Notes: a model not told the origin generated them from the letters alone. Counted from the first letter of the stretch, positions 39,439-48,221 are shown. The stretch is 64,000 nucleotides of DNA from Luteimonas terrae (GCF_004358165.1 NZ_SMTG01000002.1:806001-870000), one strand, 5' to 3'. A program made the numbers and translations.

Positions 39439-40499
39439 CCGATGGCTCTTCCCTGCGTATCGGCTTCGTCGTCAACGACGTCGCCACCGAGCAGGACAAC
39501 TACACCACCATCCGTCTCGCACGGCGCGCGTTGGCACGTGGCCATGAGGTCGCACTGATCGGTCTGGCCGACTTCACCTACGACGCCGACGGTACCGTGC
39601 GCGCCTGCGCGCACATGCCCTGCGAGACCGACTACGCGGACGATGCGGCGCTGCTGGCGGATCTGCAGTCGGAAGAATGCCCGACCGAGCGCATCTCGGT
39701 GGACGACCTCGACGTGCTGATGCTGCGCAGCGATCCCGCAGACGAGATGGTCGAGCGGCCGTGGGCACCCGGCAGCGGCCTGCTGTTCGCCCAGCTCAGC
39801 GCGCTCAAGCGCGCGCTCGTGGTCAACGATCCAACCCATCTCACCGATGCGTCGAACAAGACCTATTTCCAGCATTTCCCCGAGATCGTCCGTCCGGTGA
39901 CCTGCATCAGCCGGGATCCCGAGGAGATCAAGGCCTTCATCACCGCACGCGAGGGCTACGGCGTCATCAAACCGTTGCAGGGGTCCGGCGGCCAGGGCGT
40001 ATTCGTGGTGACGCCCGAAAGCGGCGGCAACCTCAACCAGATGATCGACGCGGTGCTGCGCGACGGTTACGCGATCGCGCAGGAGTACCTGCCCAAGGCC
40101 AAGGACGGCGACCTGCGCCTGCTGATGCTCAACGGCCGCCCGCTCGAAGTCGACGGCACCTACGCCTGCATCCGTCGCTACAACGACAGTGGCGATGCCC
40201 GCAGCAACATCAGCGCCGGTGGCAAGTACGAGATGGCCGTGCCGGATGCCGATGCGCTGCGACTGGCCGAACTCGTCGCACCGAAGCTGATCCGCGACGG
40301 CATGTACTTCGTCGGCCTCGACATCGTGGGCGACAAGCTGATGGAAGTGAACGTCGACACGCCCGGCGGCATCAACATGCTCGAGGAACTGACGGGCCTG
40401 GATTTCTCCGGTCGCATTCTCGAAGACCTCGAGCGCAAGCTGCGCCTGCGCAGGCATTACGGCAAGACGCTCGGCAACGTCGAACTCGCGATGCTCTGA
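39435..40499 (+). CDS. ATP-grasp ligase, glutathione-synthetase-like
   Basis: A 354-residue ATP-grasp enzyme resembling prokaryotic glutathione synthetase. An N-terminal domain (LRIGFVVNDVATEQDNYTTI) precedes the ATP-grasp core: YGVIKPLQGSGGQGVFVV (about residues 177-194), AIAQEYLPKAKDGDLRLLML, and the Mg-binding end DKLMEVNVDTPGGINMLEEL. Such enzymes join a carboxylate to an amine through an acyl phosphate. It is longer than E. coli GshB and sits with an amidohydrolase and a predicted peptidase rather than with gshA, so it may be a paralogue making another peptide-like compound. The ATG overlaps the QEGLA stop (ATGA). Confidence 0.86.
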   Translation: MTDGSSLRIGFVVNDVATEQDNYTTIRLARRALARGHEVALIGLADFTYDADGTVRACAHMPCETDYADDAALLADLQSEECPTERISVDDLDVLMLRSDPADEMVERPWAPGSGLLFAQLSALKRALVVNDPTHLTDASNKTYFQHFPEIVRPVTCISRDPEEIKAFITAREGYGVIKPLQGSGGQGVFVVTPESGGNLNQMIDAVLRDGYAIAQEYLPKAKDGDLRLLMLNGRPLEVDGTYACIRRYNDSGDARSNISAGGKYEMAVPDADALRLAELVAPKLIRDGMYFVGLDIVGDKLMEVNVDTPGGINMLEELTGLDFSGRILEDLERKLRLRRHYGKTLGNVELAML

Positions 40500-40565
40500 C
40501 GGGTCGTCTTCGCGAGGGTGCCGGGCCGGAGATCCGCCCGGCACCACGCATCGGCGCCTTCGCGC

Positions 40566-41795
40566 TCAATCGCCTGCGGGATGGTCCGCGGGCGCGACGC
40601 GCGATCGGTCGTCCGGCGCATGCCGGCGCAGGTGCAGCGCCGCGAACCACGCGACTGCCAGCAGGCCGAGTGCGAGCGACGCCAGCGCCGGCCAGCCGCC
40701 GTGTTCCCAGAACCAGCCGCTGCATGCGCCCACCACGCTGGCGCCGAGGTAGTACGACAGCAGATACAGCGACGCGGCATGGCTGCGATGCGTGCCGCCG
40801 AGCCGGCCCACCCAGGTGCTGGCCGAGGCGTGCGCGACGAAGAAGCCGATGGTTAATACGGCCACGCCAGACACGATCAGCCACAGATGGTGTGCCAGCG
40901 TCAGGGCCACGCCGATCATCGCCACCCCCACGCCCGCGAGCACCACCGGGCCACGACCGAACCGGTCCGAGGCGCCGCCGGCGATCGACGAACTGGCGAT
41001 GCCGAACACGTAGGCGCTGAAGATCCAGCCGATCTGCGAGGGGCCCAGCCCGAATTCCGGACCGCCGAGCCGGAAGCCCAGATAGTTGTAGACGCTGACG
41101 AACACGCCCATCACCAAGAACGGCACCGAGAACAGCCACGGCAGGTGCGGATCGCGCAGCTGGTCGCGCCAGGCCCGCAGATGAAAGGCGAGCGAGACGC
41201 CGCGACGACGCACGAAATGTCGCGACGGCGGCAGCAGCCAAAGAAAGGCCAGCGCGAGCAACAGATCGAAGAGCCCCAAGGTCATCAGCGCATGCCGCCA
41301 TGTCATCCACTCGCCCAGCAGGCTGACGCCCAGCCGCCCGGTCATGCCGCCGAAGGCGTTGCCGGCGACGTACAGACCGACCGCGGCGCCGAGCCGCTGG
41401 GGCGGCAGTTCTTCGGCGAGGTACACCATCGCCACTGCCGGCACACCGCCGAGCGCGATGCCCGCGAGCGCGCGCACTGCGACCAGCGCGTTCCACTGCG
41501 GCAGCATCGCCGCCAACAGCGTCAGCAAAGCGGCCAGCGCCATCGAGCCGAACATCAGGCCGCGCCGTCCCAGCGAATCGGACACCGCGCCGGCGCAGAA
41601 GATCGACACCGCCAACCCGAATGTCGCCAGCGAAAGCGGCAGCGAACTCTCCGCGGGCCCGACGCCGAATTCGCGCGCGAACTCCGGCAGCAGCGGTTGC
41701 ACGCCGTAAAGCAGCGAGAATGTGGCGAAACCGGCGAGGAACAGCGCCAGCCGGATGCGGCCGGGGCGCAAGGGCGCCGGCGGAAGCGTGGACAT
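40566..41795 (-). CDS. Major facilitator superfamily transporter (YnfM-like)
   Basis: A 409-residue, 12-helix membrane transporter. The first helix is RLALFLAGFATFSLLYGVQP; the MFS signature loop between helices 2 and 3 is GAVSDSLGRRGLMFGSMALA, and the second-half counterpart is GGASDRFGRGPVVLAGVGVA. FALLYxVQPLLPEF is typical of the YnfM/inner-membrane efflux group. The substrate is unknown; relatives export arabinose or drugs. The ATG at 41795 (MSTLPPAPLRPGRIRL) is chosen because the upstream 40 codons in frame are Pro/Arg/Cys-rich and not membrane-like. It converges on the ATP-grasp gene with a 66-base gap. Confidence 0.92.
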   Translation of the reverse strand: MSTLPPAPLRPGRIRLALFLAGFATFSLLYGVQPLLPEFAREFGVGPAESSLPLSLATFGLAVSIFCAGAVSDSLGRRGLMFGSMALAALLTLLAAMLPQWNALVAVRALAGIALGGVPAVAMVYLAEELPPQRLGAAVGLYVAGNAFGGMTGRLGVSLLGEWMTWRHALMTLGLFDLLLALAFLWLLPPSRHFVRRRGVSLAFHLRAWRDQLRDPHLPWLFSVPFLVMGVFVSVYNYLGFRLGGPEFGLGPSQIGWIFSAYVFGIASSSIAGGASDRFGRGPVVLAGVGVAMIGVALTLAHHLWLIVSGVAVLTIGFFVAHASASTWVGRLGGTHRSHAASLYLLSYYLGASVVGACSGWFWEHGGWPALASLALGLLAVAWFAALHLRRHAPDDRSRVAPADHPAGD

Positions 41796-41913
41796 CGGAA
41801 CGGCACAACGACGCGGGGCCGCCAGTATCGGCGGCGCGTGCGATGCGGCCAACCGTTGGCGCGGAACACTGTCGATCACGGGCCATGGACCGGGTGCGGT
41901 GCAGCCTGACGGC

Positions 41914-42093
41914 ATGCAGGATCTGGCGACACTGCGCTGCCCCTGGTGCGGCGAACGCTTCGAGACACTGGTCGACGCCAGTGCGGGCGATGCCGACTAC
42001 GTCGAGGACTGCCAGGTGTGCTGCCGTCCGATCGAAATGCAGCTGTCGGTGGTCGACGACGGCTTCCGGCTCGACGCCGATCGCGAAAGCTGA
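41914..42093 (+). CDS. CPXCG motif-containing cysteine-rich protein
   Basis: A 59-residue protein with LRCPWCGERFETLVDAS and DCQVCCRPIEMQLSVVDDG, i.e. two CxxC pairs that should bind one zinc ion, as in the small CPXCG family. The function is unknown. It starts MQDLATLRC at the ATG at 41914; the frame is open upstream to 41722 but that part overlaps the start of the divergent MFS gene. It is convergent with the next small gene, 16 bases away. Confidence 0.87.
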   Translation: MQDLATLRCPWCGERFETLVDASAGDADYVEDCQVCCRPIEMQLSVVDDGFRLDADRES

Positions 42094-42109
42094 ACGGGTT
42101 CCGACGGAT

Positions 42110-42316
42110 TCACGTGCCGTCCGGATCGACCGGGGCAAGCTCCCAAAACGTTTTCACCAGCGACGCGACGTCGTCCCAATCCAGTGCGGGATTACGGCGC
42201 AAGCGCAGCCAGCCGGCACGCAATTCCGGCTCGCACTCGACCCACGCCCGGTGCCCCAGATAGTCACGGGACATCTGGCCGTAGACCCGGCACAACTCCA
42301 CGTCGTCTGCGTTCAC
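42110..42316 (-). CDS. Conserved hypothetical protein
   Basis: A 68-residue acidic protein (NADDVELCRVYGQMSRDYLG, then HRAWVECEPELRAGW and DWDDVASLVKTFWE). The GTG at 42316 is preferred because AGGGA lies 6 nt upstream; an upstream ATG at 42397 would add 27 Arg-rich residues, and an internal ATG (MSRDYLG) would remove 14. No domain was recognised. The balanced composition and well-placed ribosome site support a real gene. The start of the CRP/FNR regulator gene lies 163 bases away on the other strand. Confidence 0.65.
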   Translation of the reverse strand: MNADDVELCRVYGQMSRDYLGHRAWVECEPELRAGWLRLRRNPALDWDDVASLVKTFWELAPVDPDGT

Positions 42317-42478
42317 TGCGGTCCCTGTGCGATGCCCTGATCGGACGCGTGCGATCCGTGCGCACGCGACGACAGCTTGGGAACGCAGCTTCTTCACGGT
42401 CTGTTCGGTGGCGCACGCAGCTGTTCAGCTGTATGCGCGCTGCCGCACATACGCAACCGCATTCAGTCGGGAGAATTC

Positions 42479-43234
42479 ATGCTCGTTCAGCCGATGGATC
42501 TTTCGCCCAGCATGAAGAAGAACGCGCCGTGGGCGCCGCTCAATGGACTGCTGCAGGATCTGCCCGAGGAGGTCTGCGACCGCCTCGACGACGAGCTCCA
42601 GCTCGTCGACATGCCCGCTGGCAAGGTGCTGCACGACGCCAATGTGGCCCAGACCACGCTGTACTTTCCGCGCGAAGGCATCGTATCGCTGATGTACGCG
42701 CTCGAGAGTGGCGACACGAGCGAGTTCGCGATGGTCGGCAACGAGGGCGTGGTCGGCGTGGGTCTGTTGAACGGTGCGCGCAGCGTGCCGACGCGGGCGG
42801 TGGTCAAGGTCAGCGGTGAAGCGCTGGCGATGCGCGGCGAGTTCGCCGTGCGCGAGTTCCAGCGTGGCGGCGCGTTCCAGCAGATCCTGCTGCGCTACAT
42901 CCAGGCGTTGCTGACGCAGACTGCCATGACCGGTGTCTGCAACCGGCACCACACCGTCGACAAGCAGCTTTCGCGCTGGCTGCTGCTGGTCAACGACCGC
43001 GTGGGTTCGGTCGAGATCAAGATGACGCAGGAACAGATCGCCCACCTGCTGGGCGTGCGCCGCGAAGGCATCACCGAGGCGGCGCGCAAGCTGCAGGAAG
43101 AAGGCTGCATCCGCTACAGCCGCGGTGTGATCCAGGTGCTCGACCGCGACTGCCTGCTGGCACGTTCGTGCGAGTGCTACGGCGTGGTGCGCACCGAGTA
43201 CGACCGGCTGTTGCGCCCCGCGCTCGAAGGCTGA
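42479..43234 (+). CDS. CRP/FNR-family transcriptional regulator
   Basis: A 251-residue regulator with an N-terminal cyclic-nucleotide-binding-like beta barrel (LVDMPAGKVLHDANVAQTTL, FPREGIVSLMYALESGDTSE) and a C-terminal winged helix-turn-helix (MTQEQIAHLLGVRREGITEA, then ARKLQEEGCIRYSRGVIQVL). The cAMP-contacting Arg and Ser of CRP's phosphate cassette are not obvious, so the ligand is unknown. A Cys pair occurs near the C-terminus (SCEC) rather than in the N-terminal FNR position, so an FNR-type iron-sulphur cluster is unlikely. GGGAGA lies 5 nt before the ATG. It has its own transcription unit. Confidence 0.92.
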   Translation: MLVQPMDLSPSMKKNAPWAPLNGLLQDLPEEVCDRLDDELQLVDMPAGKVLHDANVAQTTLYFPREGIVSLMYALESGDTSEFAMVGNEGVVGVGLLNGARSVPTRAVVKVSGEALAMRGEFAVREFQRGGAFQQILLRYIQALLTQTAMTGVCNRHHTVDKQLSRWLLLVNDRVGSVEIKMTQEQIAHLLGVRREGITEAARKLQEEGCIRYSRGVIQVLDRDCLLARSCECYGVVRTEYDRLLRPALEG

Positions 43235-43302
43235 GCGCGCCGCGCTCACTCCGCGTTTTCACGGGCCGCCACACACTGGCGCGCCCGCCTCCGGAGACGC
43301 CC

Positions 43303-43590
43303 ATGAGCCAGTTGCCGCCCCGCATCCACCGCGACCGTGACGAGGTCGCCGTGATCGAGGACCGGATCCTCCATCTCCACGACGAGGCCCGCATGCGCCT
43401 GACGCTGCGCGACGGCAGCGTGGTCGCCGGCACCGTTTCGGTGCGCCCGACCATCGAGACTTTCCGCGATGCGGAAGGCGAAGAGGGGCACAACGCGCTG
43501 CTGCGGCTGGACGATCTCGATGATCCGGCAGTACCGCACTATGTGTGGGTGGGCGAGATCGTCGAAATGGAGCGGCTCGGGACGTCCTGA
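43303..43590 (+). CDS. DUF3247 family protein (Sm-like fold)
   Basis: A 95-residue protein of DUF3247, a family largely confined to Xanthomonadales. I recall that the Xanthomonas campestris member has an Sm-like fold. The core reads DEVAVIEDRILHLHDEARMR, LTLRDGSVVAGTVSVRPTIE and LDDPAVPHYVWVGEIVEMER, a five-strand pattern. The function is unknown; RNA binding is possible from the fold but not shown. GGAG is 7-10 nt before the ATG at 43303. It lies 68 bases after the CRP/FNR-type gene and may be cotranscribed. Confidence 0.85.
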   Translation: MSQLPPRIHRDRDEVAVIEDRILHLHDEARMRLTLRDGSVVAGTVSVRPTIETFRDAEGEEGHNALLRLDDLDDPAVPHYVWVGEIVEMERLGTS

Positions 43591-43623
43591 CGACCGTCTA
43601 GGTTCACTGCGGCTCCGCTCCGG

Positions 43624-44397
43624 TCAATCGCAACGCATGCGACGCGTGGCGTGCGTGCTCGCCGCGTCCTCGACGACCAGCGTGTTCCCGCCTTCGAGGC
43701 GCAAGATCCGCGTCTCCTGCCAGGTCTCGCCCTCGCCCTCGAACGTGGCCTCGATACGGATCGTGTCGTCGTCCAGCATCTCGACCGTCCGCGGCGTCGC
43801 GTCGCTCTCGTGGAATCGCAGCGCCGTCGGCTCGATGCGCAGCCCGAGATCGCTGCCCTCGCCCTTGCAGGCGGCCGCATCGGCATCCCAGCGTCCGAGG
43901 AAGCGCGCCGGTATCGTCGTCGACGCCGGGTCGCTTGCGGCGTCGCCGGGCGGTTGCGGAGGCGGCATCGAGGCCGGCCGCGCGCAGCCGCGGAACGGGC
44001 CGCGGCCGTCGATGGTCAGCAGGCCGGTCATCGGGAACCGGGCACCCGACATGTCGTCCTCGCAGCGCATGCGCCGCACGATCAGCACGACATTGCCGGC
44101 AGCGTCGGACGCATCCACGCGCCGCCCATCCATGGTCATCGCGCTGCGCGCGCCGCTGAAACGACGCTCGGCCATGTCGATGCCTGTCAGGATGACCGTG
44201 TCGCCCTCGACGCGCGCCTGCCAGAAGGGCTCGTTGGTCGACACGATGACATCCTCCGCGGCCTCCGCCGTCCCGGCTGACGCGTCGTGCGCAGGGGGTG
44301 CGGACGCAGCACTATCAGGTTCTGTCGTTTCTTCGGCGGGTGCGCAGCCTGCCAGCAGCGCGATCGCCAGCGCGGCGGACAACGGGTATGTCGACAT
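43624..44397 (-). CDS. Lipoprotein of the COG3650-like type
   Basis: A 257-residue lipoprotein: MSTYPLSAALAIALLAGCAP gives a signal peptide with lipobox LAGC. An Ala/Glu/Ser-rich linker follows, then a domain with STNEPFWQARVEGDTVILTG, a motif seen in COG3650 envelope proteins, and MRCEDDMSGARFPMTGLLTI. A second half (FLGRWDADAAACKGEGSDLG onward) resembles a small beta-barrel with its own Cys, ending TRRMRCD. The function is unknown. The ATG at 44397 is set by the signal peptide; the 41 codons upstream in frame are not protein-like. It converges on the DUF3247 gene. Confidence 0.8.
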   Translation of the reverse strand: MSTYPLSAALAIALLAGCAPAEETTEPDSAASAPPAHDASAGTAEAAEDVIVSTNEPFWQARVEGDTVILTGIDMAERRFSGARSAMTMDGRRVDASDAAGNVVLIVRRMRCEDDMSGARFPMTGLLTIDGRGPFRGCARPASMPPPQPPGDAASDPASTTIPARFLGRWDADAAACKGEGSDLGLRIEPTALRFHESDATPRTVEMLDDDTIRIEATFEGEGETWQETRILRLEGGNTLVVEDAASTHATRRMRCD

Positions 44398-44610
44398 GGG
44401 GTACCAGTCCGGGGCCAATAAGCCCGGAGCATCGCGGAACGCGTGTTCAGATCCGGTGGCGTTCCTGGCCGGCTTGCCAAGCGACTGATTCCTTTGCGAT
44501 TTTTCGCTGCATCGCAACATGGCGTGGCGGCGGCCCGTTCGCGTGAAATGTCCATAATTTTCAAGATGTTATGATCGCGCACCTTCGCTGATGTTCGCCG
44601 GAGGTCTCCC

Positions 44611-45879
44611 ATCGCCGTCATCCGTCCCCTCGTCGCCCTGCTGGCGGGCGTCGCCCTGCTGCTGATGGGCAGTGGCCTGCTCGGCACCCTGCTGGCGGTG
44701 CGCGGGCGGCTGGAGAACTTCGACGACCAGACGATGGGCCTGATCATGTCGGGCTACTTCGTCGGCTTCTTCCTGGGCACCTATCTCGCGCCGGGCCTGA
44801 TCCAGCGCATCGGCCACATCCGCGCATTCGCGTTCTATGCCGCGCTGGTCGCCGCCGCGATCCTGCTGCACCCGGTGTTCGTCGATCCCTGGGCCTGGGG
44901 CGCCTTGCGCGTGCTGACCGGCGTCGGCCTGGTCGGGCTGTACACGGTCATCGAGAGCTGGCTCAACGTGCAGGCGCCGCCCGATAAGCGCAGCCAGGTA
45001 TTCGCGGTCTACATGGCGGTCAACCTGCTCGCGCTGGCGGCCGGCCAGTGGTTCATCAGCTGGCTCGATCCGGCGTCATTCGTGCTCTTCAGCGTGGTGG
45101 CGATCTTCGTCTGCCTCGCCGCCCTGCCCGTCGTCGCCAGCCGCATGGTGCAGCCGACGCTGCCGGCCGTGCCGCGGCTCGCGCTTGCCTCGCTGTGGCG
45201 CGCGGCGCCGGCGGCCGCCAGCGGATCGCTGCTGGCGGGCCTGGCGATGGGCGCGTTCTGGGGGATGGGCGCGGTCTATGCGACCGGGCTCGGTCTCGAC
45301 CTGCAGGGCATCGCCGCGCTGATGAGCGCGACGATCCTCGGCGGCGCCCTGCTGCAGTGGCCGATCGGCCGCGCCTCCGACCGCGGCGACCGCCGCACGA
45401 CGCTGGCGATCATCTGCGCGATCGCGGCGCTGATTGGCGTGGCGATGATGTTCACCGCGGCGCAATCGCAGGCCGCCCTGTTCGGCCTGTTCTTCCTGTT
45501 CGGCGGCGTGGCCTTCGCGATCTATCCGCTGTGCGTGGCGCATCTGCTCGACCATCTGCCGGTCGAGGACACGCTGTCGGGCTGTTCGAGCCTGCTGCTG
45601 CTCAACGGCGTGGGCTCGGCGATCGGCCCGGCGCTGGCCGGCGCGGCGATGGTGCGGTTCGGCCCGTCCGCGCTGCCGGCCTCGTTCGCGATCGTGCTTG
45701 GTGCACTGGCCCTGATCGCCGCGGGTCGTCGTCTGGTCCGTCATCGCGACCGCGACCATCCTTCCGTCTTCCATCCGATGCTGCGCACCACGCCTTCGGC
45801 ACTCGAACTGCTTCCCGAAACCGGCCCCGCACCCGAGGGCCCCGATCTTTCCGATCCACACCACAAGGACCCGAATTGA
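44611..45879 (+). CDS. YcaD-like MFS transporter, apparently started by ATC
   Basis: A 12-helix transporter of about 422 residues, related to E. coli YcaD: GLIMSGYFVGFFLGTYLAPG, LIQRIGHIRAFAFYAALVAA and LTGVGLVGLYTVIESWLNVQ. The first ATG in frame (44665) would cut the first membrane helix. Eighteen codons upstream, an ATC at 44611 follows GGAGG with 6 nt spacing and restores a complete helix 1 (RPLVALLAGVALLLMGSGLL). No ATG, GTG or TTG in frame serves. It is followed by, and overlaps, the glucosylglycerol-phosphate synthase gene; a ycaD-like gene is also paired with ggpS in Stenotrophomonas, so a role in osmolyte traffic is inferred. Confidence 0.87.
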   Translation: MAVIRPLVALLAGVALLLMGSGLLGTLLAVRGRLENFDDQTMGLIMSGYFVGFFLGTYLAPGLIQRIGHIRAFAFYAALVAAAILLHPVFVDPWAWGALRVLTGVGLVGLYTVIESWLNVQAPPDKRSQVFAVYMAVNLLALAAGQWFISWLDPASFVLFSVVAIFVCLAALPVVASRMVQPTLPAVPRLALASLWRAAPAAASGSLLAGLAMGAFWGMGAVYATGLGLDLQGIAALMSATILGGALLQWPIGRASDRGDRRTTLAIICAIAALIGVAMMFTAAQSQAALFGLFFLFGGVAFAIYPLCVAHLLDHLPVEDTLSGCSSLLLLNGVGSAIGPALAGAAMVRFGPSALPASFAIVLGALALIAAGRRLVRHRDRDHPSVFHPMLRTTPSALELLPETGPAPEGPDLSDPHHKDPN

Positions 45880-48221
45880 CTTCGCAGAACCCCCAGACCC
45901 CCGACCTCGCCCCTGCCAATACCCCGTTCGTGCCGCGACTGATGCTCGCGACCGACCTCGACGGCACCTTCCTCGCCGGATCGCCCGCGCACCGCCAGCA
46001 GCTCTACCGGCTGGTCGACCGCCATCCCGAGATCCGCCTGACCTTCGTCACCGGCCGCGGCCTCGAAGCCGTCATGCCGCTGCTGTCCGACCCCAGCCTG
46101 CCGCGCCCCGATTACGTGATCTGCGATGTCGGCGGCACCGTCGTCGACGGCCGCACCCTGCAACCGATCCAGCCGCTGCAGACGCGCATCGACCGGCGCT
46201 GGCCGGGCGAGCACGCCGTCGCCGATGCGATGTCCGGTTTCGCCGGCCTGGTGCGCCAGGACGTGCCGCAGGAGCGCCGCTGTTCGTATTTCTGCGAGCC
46301 CGAAGCGCTGGCCGGCGTGCGCGGCGAGATCGAGGCGACCGCACGCAAACTGGGCTGCTCGGTGCTGTATTCGGCCGACCGCTATCTCGACATCCTGCCG
46401 CCCGACACCGACAAGGGCCGCACGCTCGCCGCGCTTGCCGAACATCTGCAACTGCCGCGTGACCGCGTGCTGGTCGCCGGCGACACGCTCAACGACCTGT
46501 CGATGTACACCTCCGGCTTCCAGGGCGTGTGCGTGGGCGAATCCGAACCCGCGCTGGTCAAGGCGACCGATCAGCTGTCGAACGTGTTCCAGGCGCAGGC
46601 GCCGGGCTGCGGCGGCATCCTCGAGGCGATCACGCATTTCGATCTGCTCGATGCCGACGACCCGCACCTGCGCGAGACCGTCGAGCGCAGCACCGGCACC
46701 TCCGATCTGGTGATGGTCTATCACCGCCTGCCCTACGAGGAATACGTCGAAGACGGCCAGCGCAAGCGCCGCCGACCGACCTCCCCCAACGGCATCATTC
46801 CCAGCCTGCTGGGCTTCTTCGGCAGCGGCCAGAAGGGCTCGTGGGTCGCGTGGAGCGTCGACGATCCCAAGCTCGGCAAGTTCCAGACCCGCACGCCGGT
46901 CGACCCGGACGCCTATCCCGATCTTACCGTCGCCCGCGTGCCGCTGTCGCAGACCGAGGTCGATGCGTTCTACAAGCGGTTCTCGAAGGAAGCCTTCTGG
47001 CCGATGCTGCACACGTTCTGGGAACGCGCGCGTTTCAGCGAGGACGACTGGAACATCTATCTGCGCGTGAACCGCAAGTTCGCCGAGGCCACCGCCGCCG
47101 AAGCCGCGCCGGGTGCGACGGTGTGGCTGCACGACTACAACCTGTGGATGGTGCCGGCGTACCTGCGCGAACTGCGCCCCGACGTGCGCATCGCGTTCTT
47201 CCACCACACCTATTTCCCGTCGGCCGACGTGTTCAACGTGGTGCCGTGGCGCCGCGAGATCCTCGGCAGCCTGCTGCAGTGCGACTACATCGGCTTCCAC
47301 ATTCCGCGCCAGGTCGAGAACTTCGTCGACGTGGTCCGCGGCGCGATGCCGACCGAAGTGCTGGAACGCGAAGGCTGCGCGCCGCGCTTTCTGACCTACG
47401 GCTGCGCGGTGGGCCTGGACGAGGTCAGCACGCGGATCCGAGTTGGCGATCGCGTCGTCGGCCTCGGCGCACATCCGGTGGGGACCGACCTCAAGCGCAT
47501 CGAAACCGGCCTGGCGCAGCCGCGCGTGCGCGTGCGCCTGGAGCAGATCCGGCGCGAGTTCGCGGGGCGCAAGCTGGTGCTCTCGGTCGAACGGCTGGAC
47601 TACACCAAGGGCACGCTGGAGAAGCTGCTGGCGTTCGAACAGCTGCTGACGCAACAGCCCGACCTGCGCGGCAAGGTCAATCTGCTGATGGTCTGCGTGC
47701 CGGCTGCGCGCGAGATGACGGTGTACCGCGAACTGCAGACGCAGATCGAACAGGCAGTCGGTCGCATCAACGGCCGGTACGCGATGCTCGACTGGACGCC
47801 GGTGCGCTTCTTCGCGCGGCCGCTGCCGTTCGAGGAAGTGCTGGCCCACTACGCCGCCGCCGACGTCATGTGGATCACGCCCTTGCGCGATGGTCTCAAC
47901 CTCGTCGCCAAGGAGTTTGTGGCCGCGCACGGCATCGAGGGCTCGTCGGGCACGCTGGTGCTGTCGGAGTTCGCCGGCGCCGCGGCCGAGCTCAAGGGCG
48001 CGGTGCTGACCAATCCGCACGACCAGAACGACCTCGTCGCCGGCCTGCGCCAGGCCTTGTCGATGCCCGAGCACGAAGGCATCGGACGCCAACGCCAGCT
48101 GTTCGATATCGTCCGCTACTACGACATCGAACGCTGGGGGCGCGATTTTCTCGACGCCGCGGACGGTGCCGGCAGCGGCGCGGACCAGCATCGCTACGCG
48201 ATGCGCGGACTGGCTGCCTGA
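45876..48221 (+). CDS. ggpPS: Glucosylglycerol-phosphate phosphatase/synthase fusion (HAD + GT20)
   Basis: A 781-residue two-domain protein for the compatible solute glucosylglycerol. Residues about 20-265 are a sucrose-phosphatase-like HAD domain: LMLATDLDGTFLAG with the nucleophile Asp, FVTGRGLEAV, and VLVAGDTLNDLSMY. Residues about 280-775 are a GT20 synthase of the trehalose-6-phosphate-synthase fold: VWLHDYNLWMVPAYLRELRP, LVLSVERLDYTKGTLEKLLA, MWITPLRDGLNLVAKEFVAA and GTLVLSEFAGAAAEL. The synthase should couple ADP-glucose to glycerol-3-phosphate and the phosphatase then releases glucosylglycerol. The TTG at 45876 has AAGGA 6 nt upstream and overlaps the transporter stop. Trehalose synthesis is the alternative. 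Confidence 0.88.
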   Translation: MTSQNPQTPDLAPANTPFVPRLMLATDLDGTFLAGSPAHRQQLYRLVDRHPEIRLTFVTGRGLEAVMPLLSDPSLPRPDYVICDVGGTVVDGRTLQPIQPLQTRIDRRWPGEHAVADAMSGFAGLVRQDVPQERRCSYFCEPEALAGVRGEIEATARKLGCSVLYSADRYLDILPPDTDKGRTLAALAEHLQLPRDRVLVAGDTLNDLSMYTSGFQGVCVGESEPALVKATDQLSNVFQAQAPGCGGILEAITHFDLLDADDPHLRETVERSTGTSDLVMVYHRLPYEEYVEDGQRKRRRPTSPNGIIPSLLGFFGSGQKGSWVAWSVDDPKLGKFQTRTPVDPDAYPDLTVARVPLSQTEVDAFYKRFSKEAFWPMLHTFWERARFSEDDWNIYLRVNRKFAEATAAEAAPGATVWLHDYNLWMVPAYLRELRPDVRIAFFHHTYFPSADVFNVVPWRREILGSLLQCDYIGFHIPRQVENFVDVVRGAMPTEVLEREGCAPRFLTYGCAVGLDEVSTRIRVGDRVVGLGAHPVGTDLKRIETGLAQPRVRVRLEQIRREFAGRKLVLSVERLDYTKGTLEKLLAFEQLLTQQPDLRGKVNLLMVCVPAAREMTVYRELQTQIEQAVGRINGRYAMLDWTPVRFFARPLPFEEVLAHYAAADVMWITPLRDGLNLVAKEFVAAHGIEGSSGTLVLSEFAGAAAELKGAVLTNPHDQNDLVAGLRQALSMPEHEGIGRQRQLFDIVRYYDIERWGRDFLDAADGAGSGADQHRYAMRGLAA

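Noticed and set aside
39435-40499. Calling the ATP-grasp gene gshB outright.
   Set aside because: It is longer than typical GshB and its partners are not glutathione genes, so only a glutathione-synthetase-like assignment is supported.
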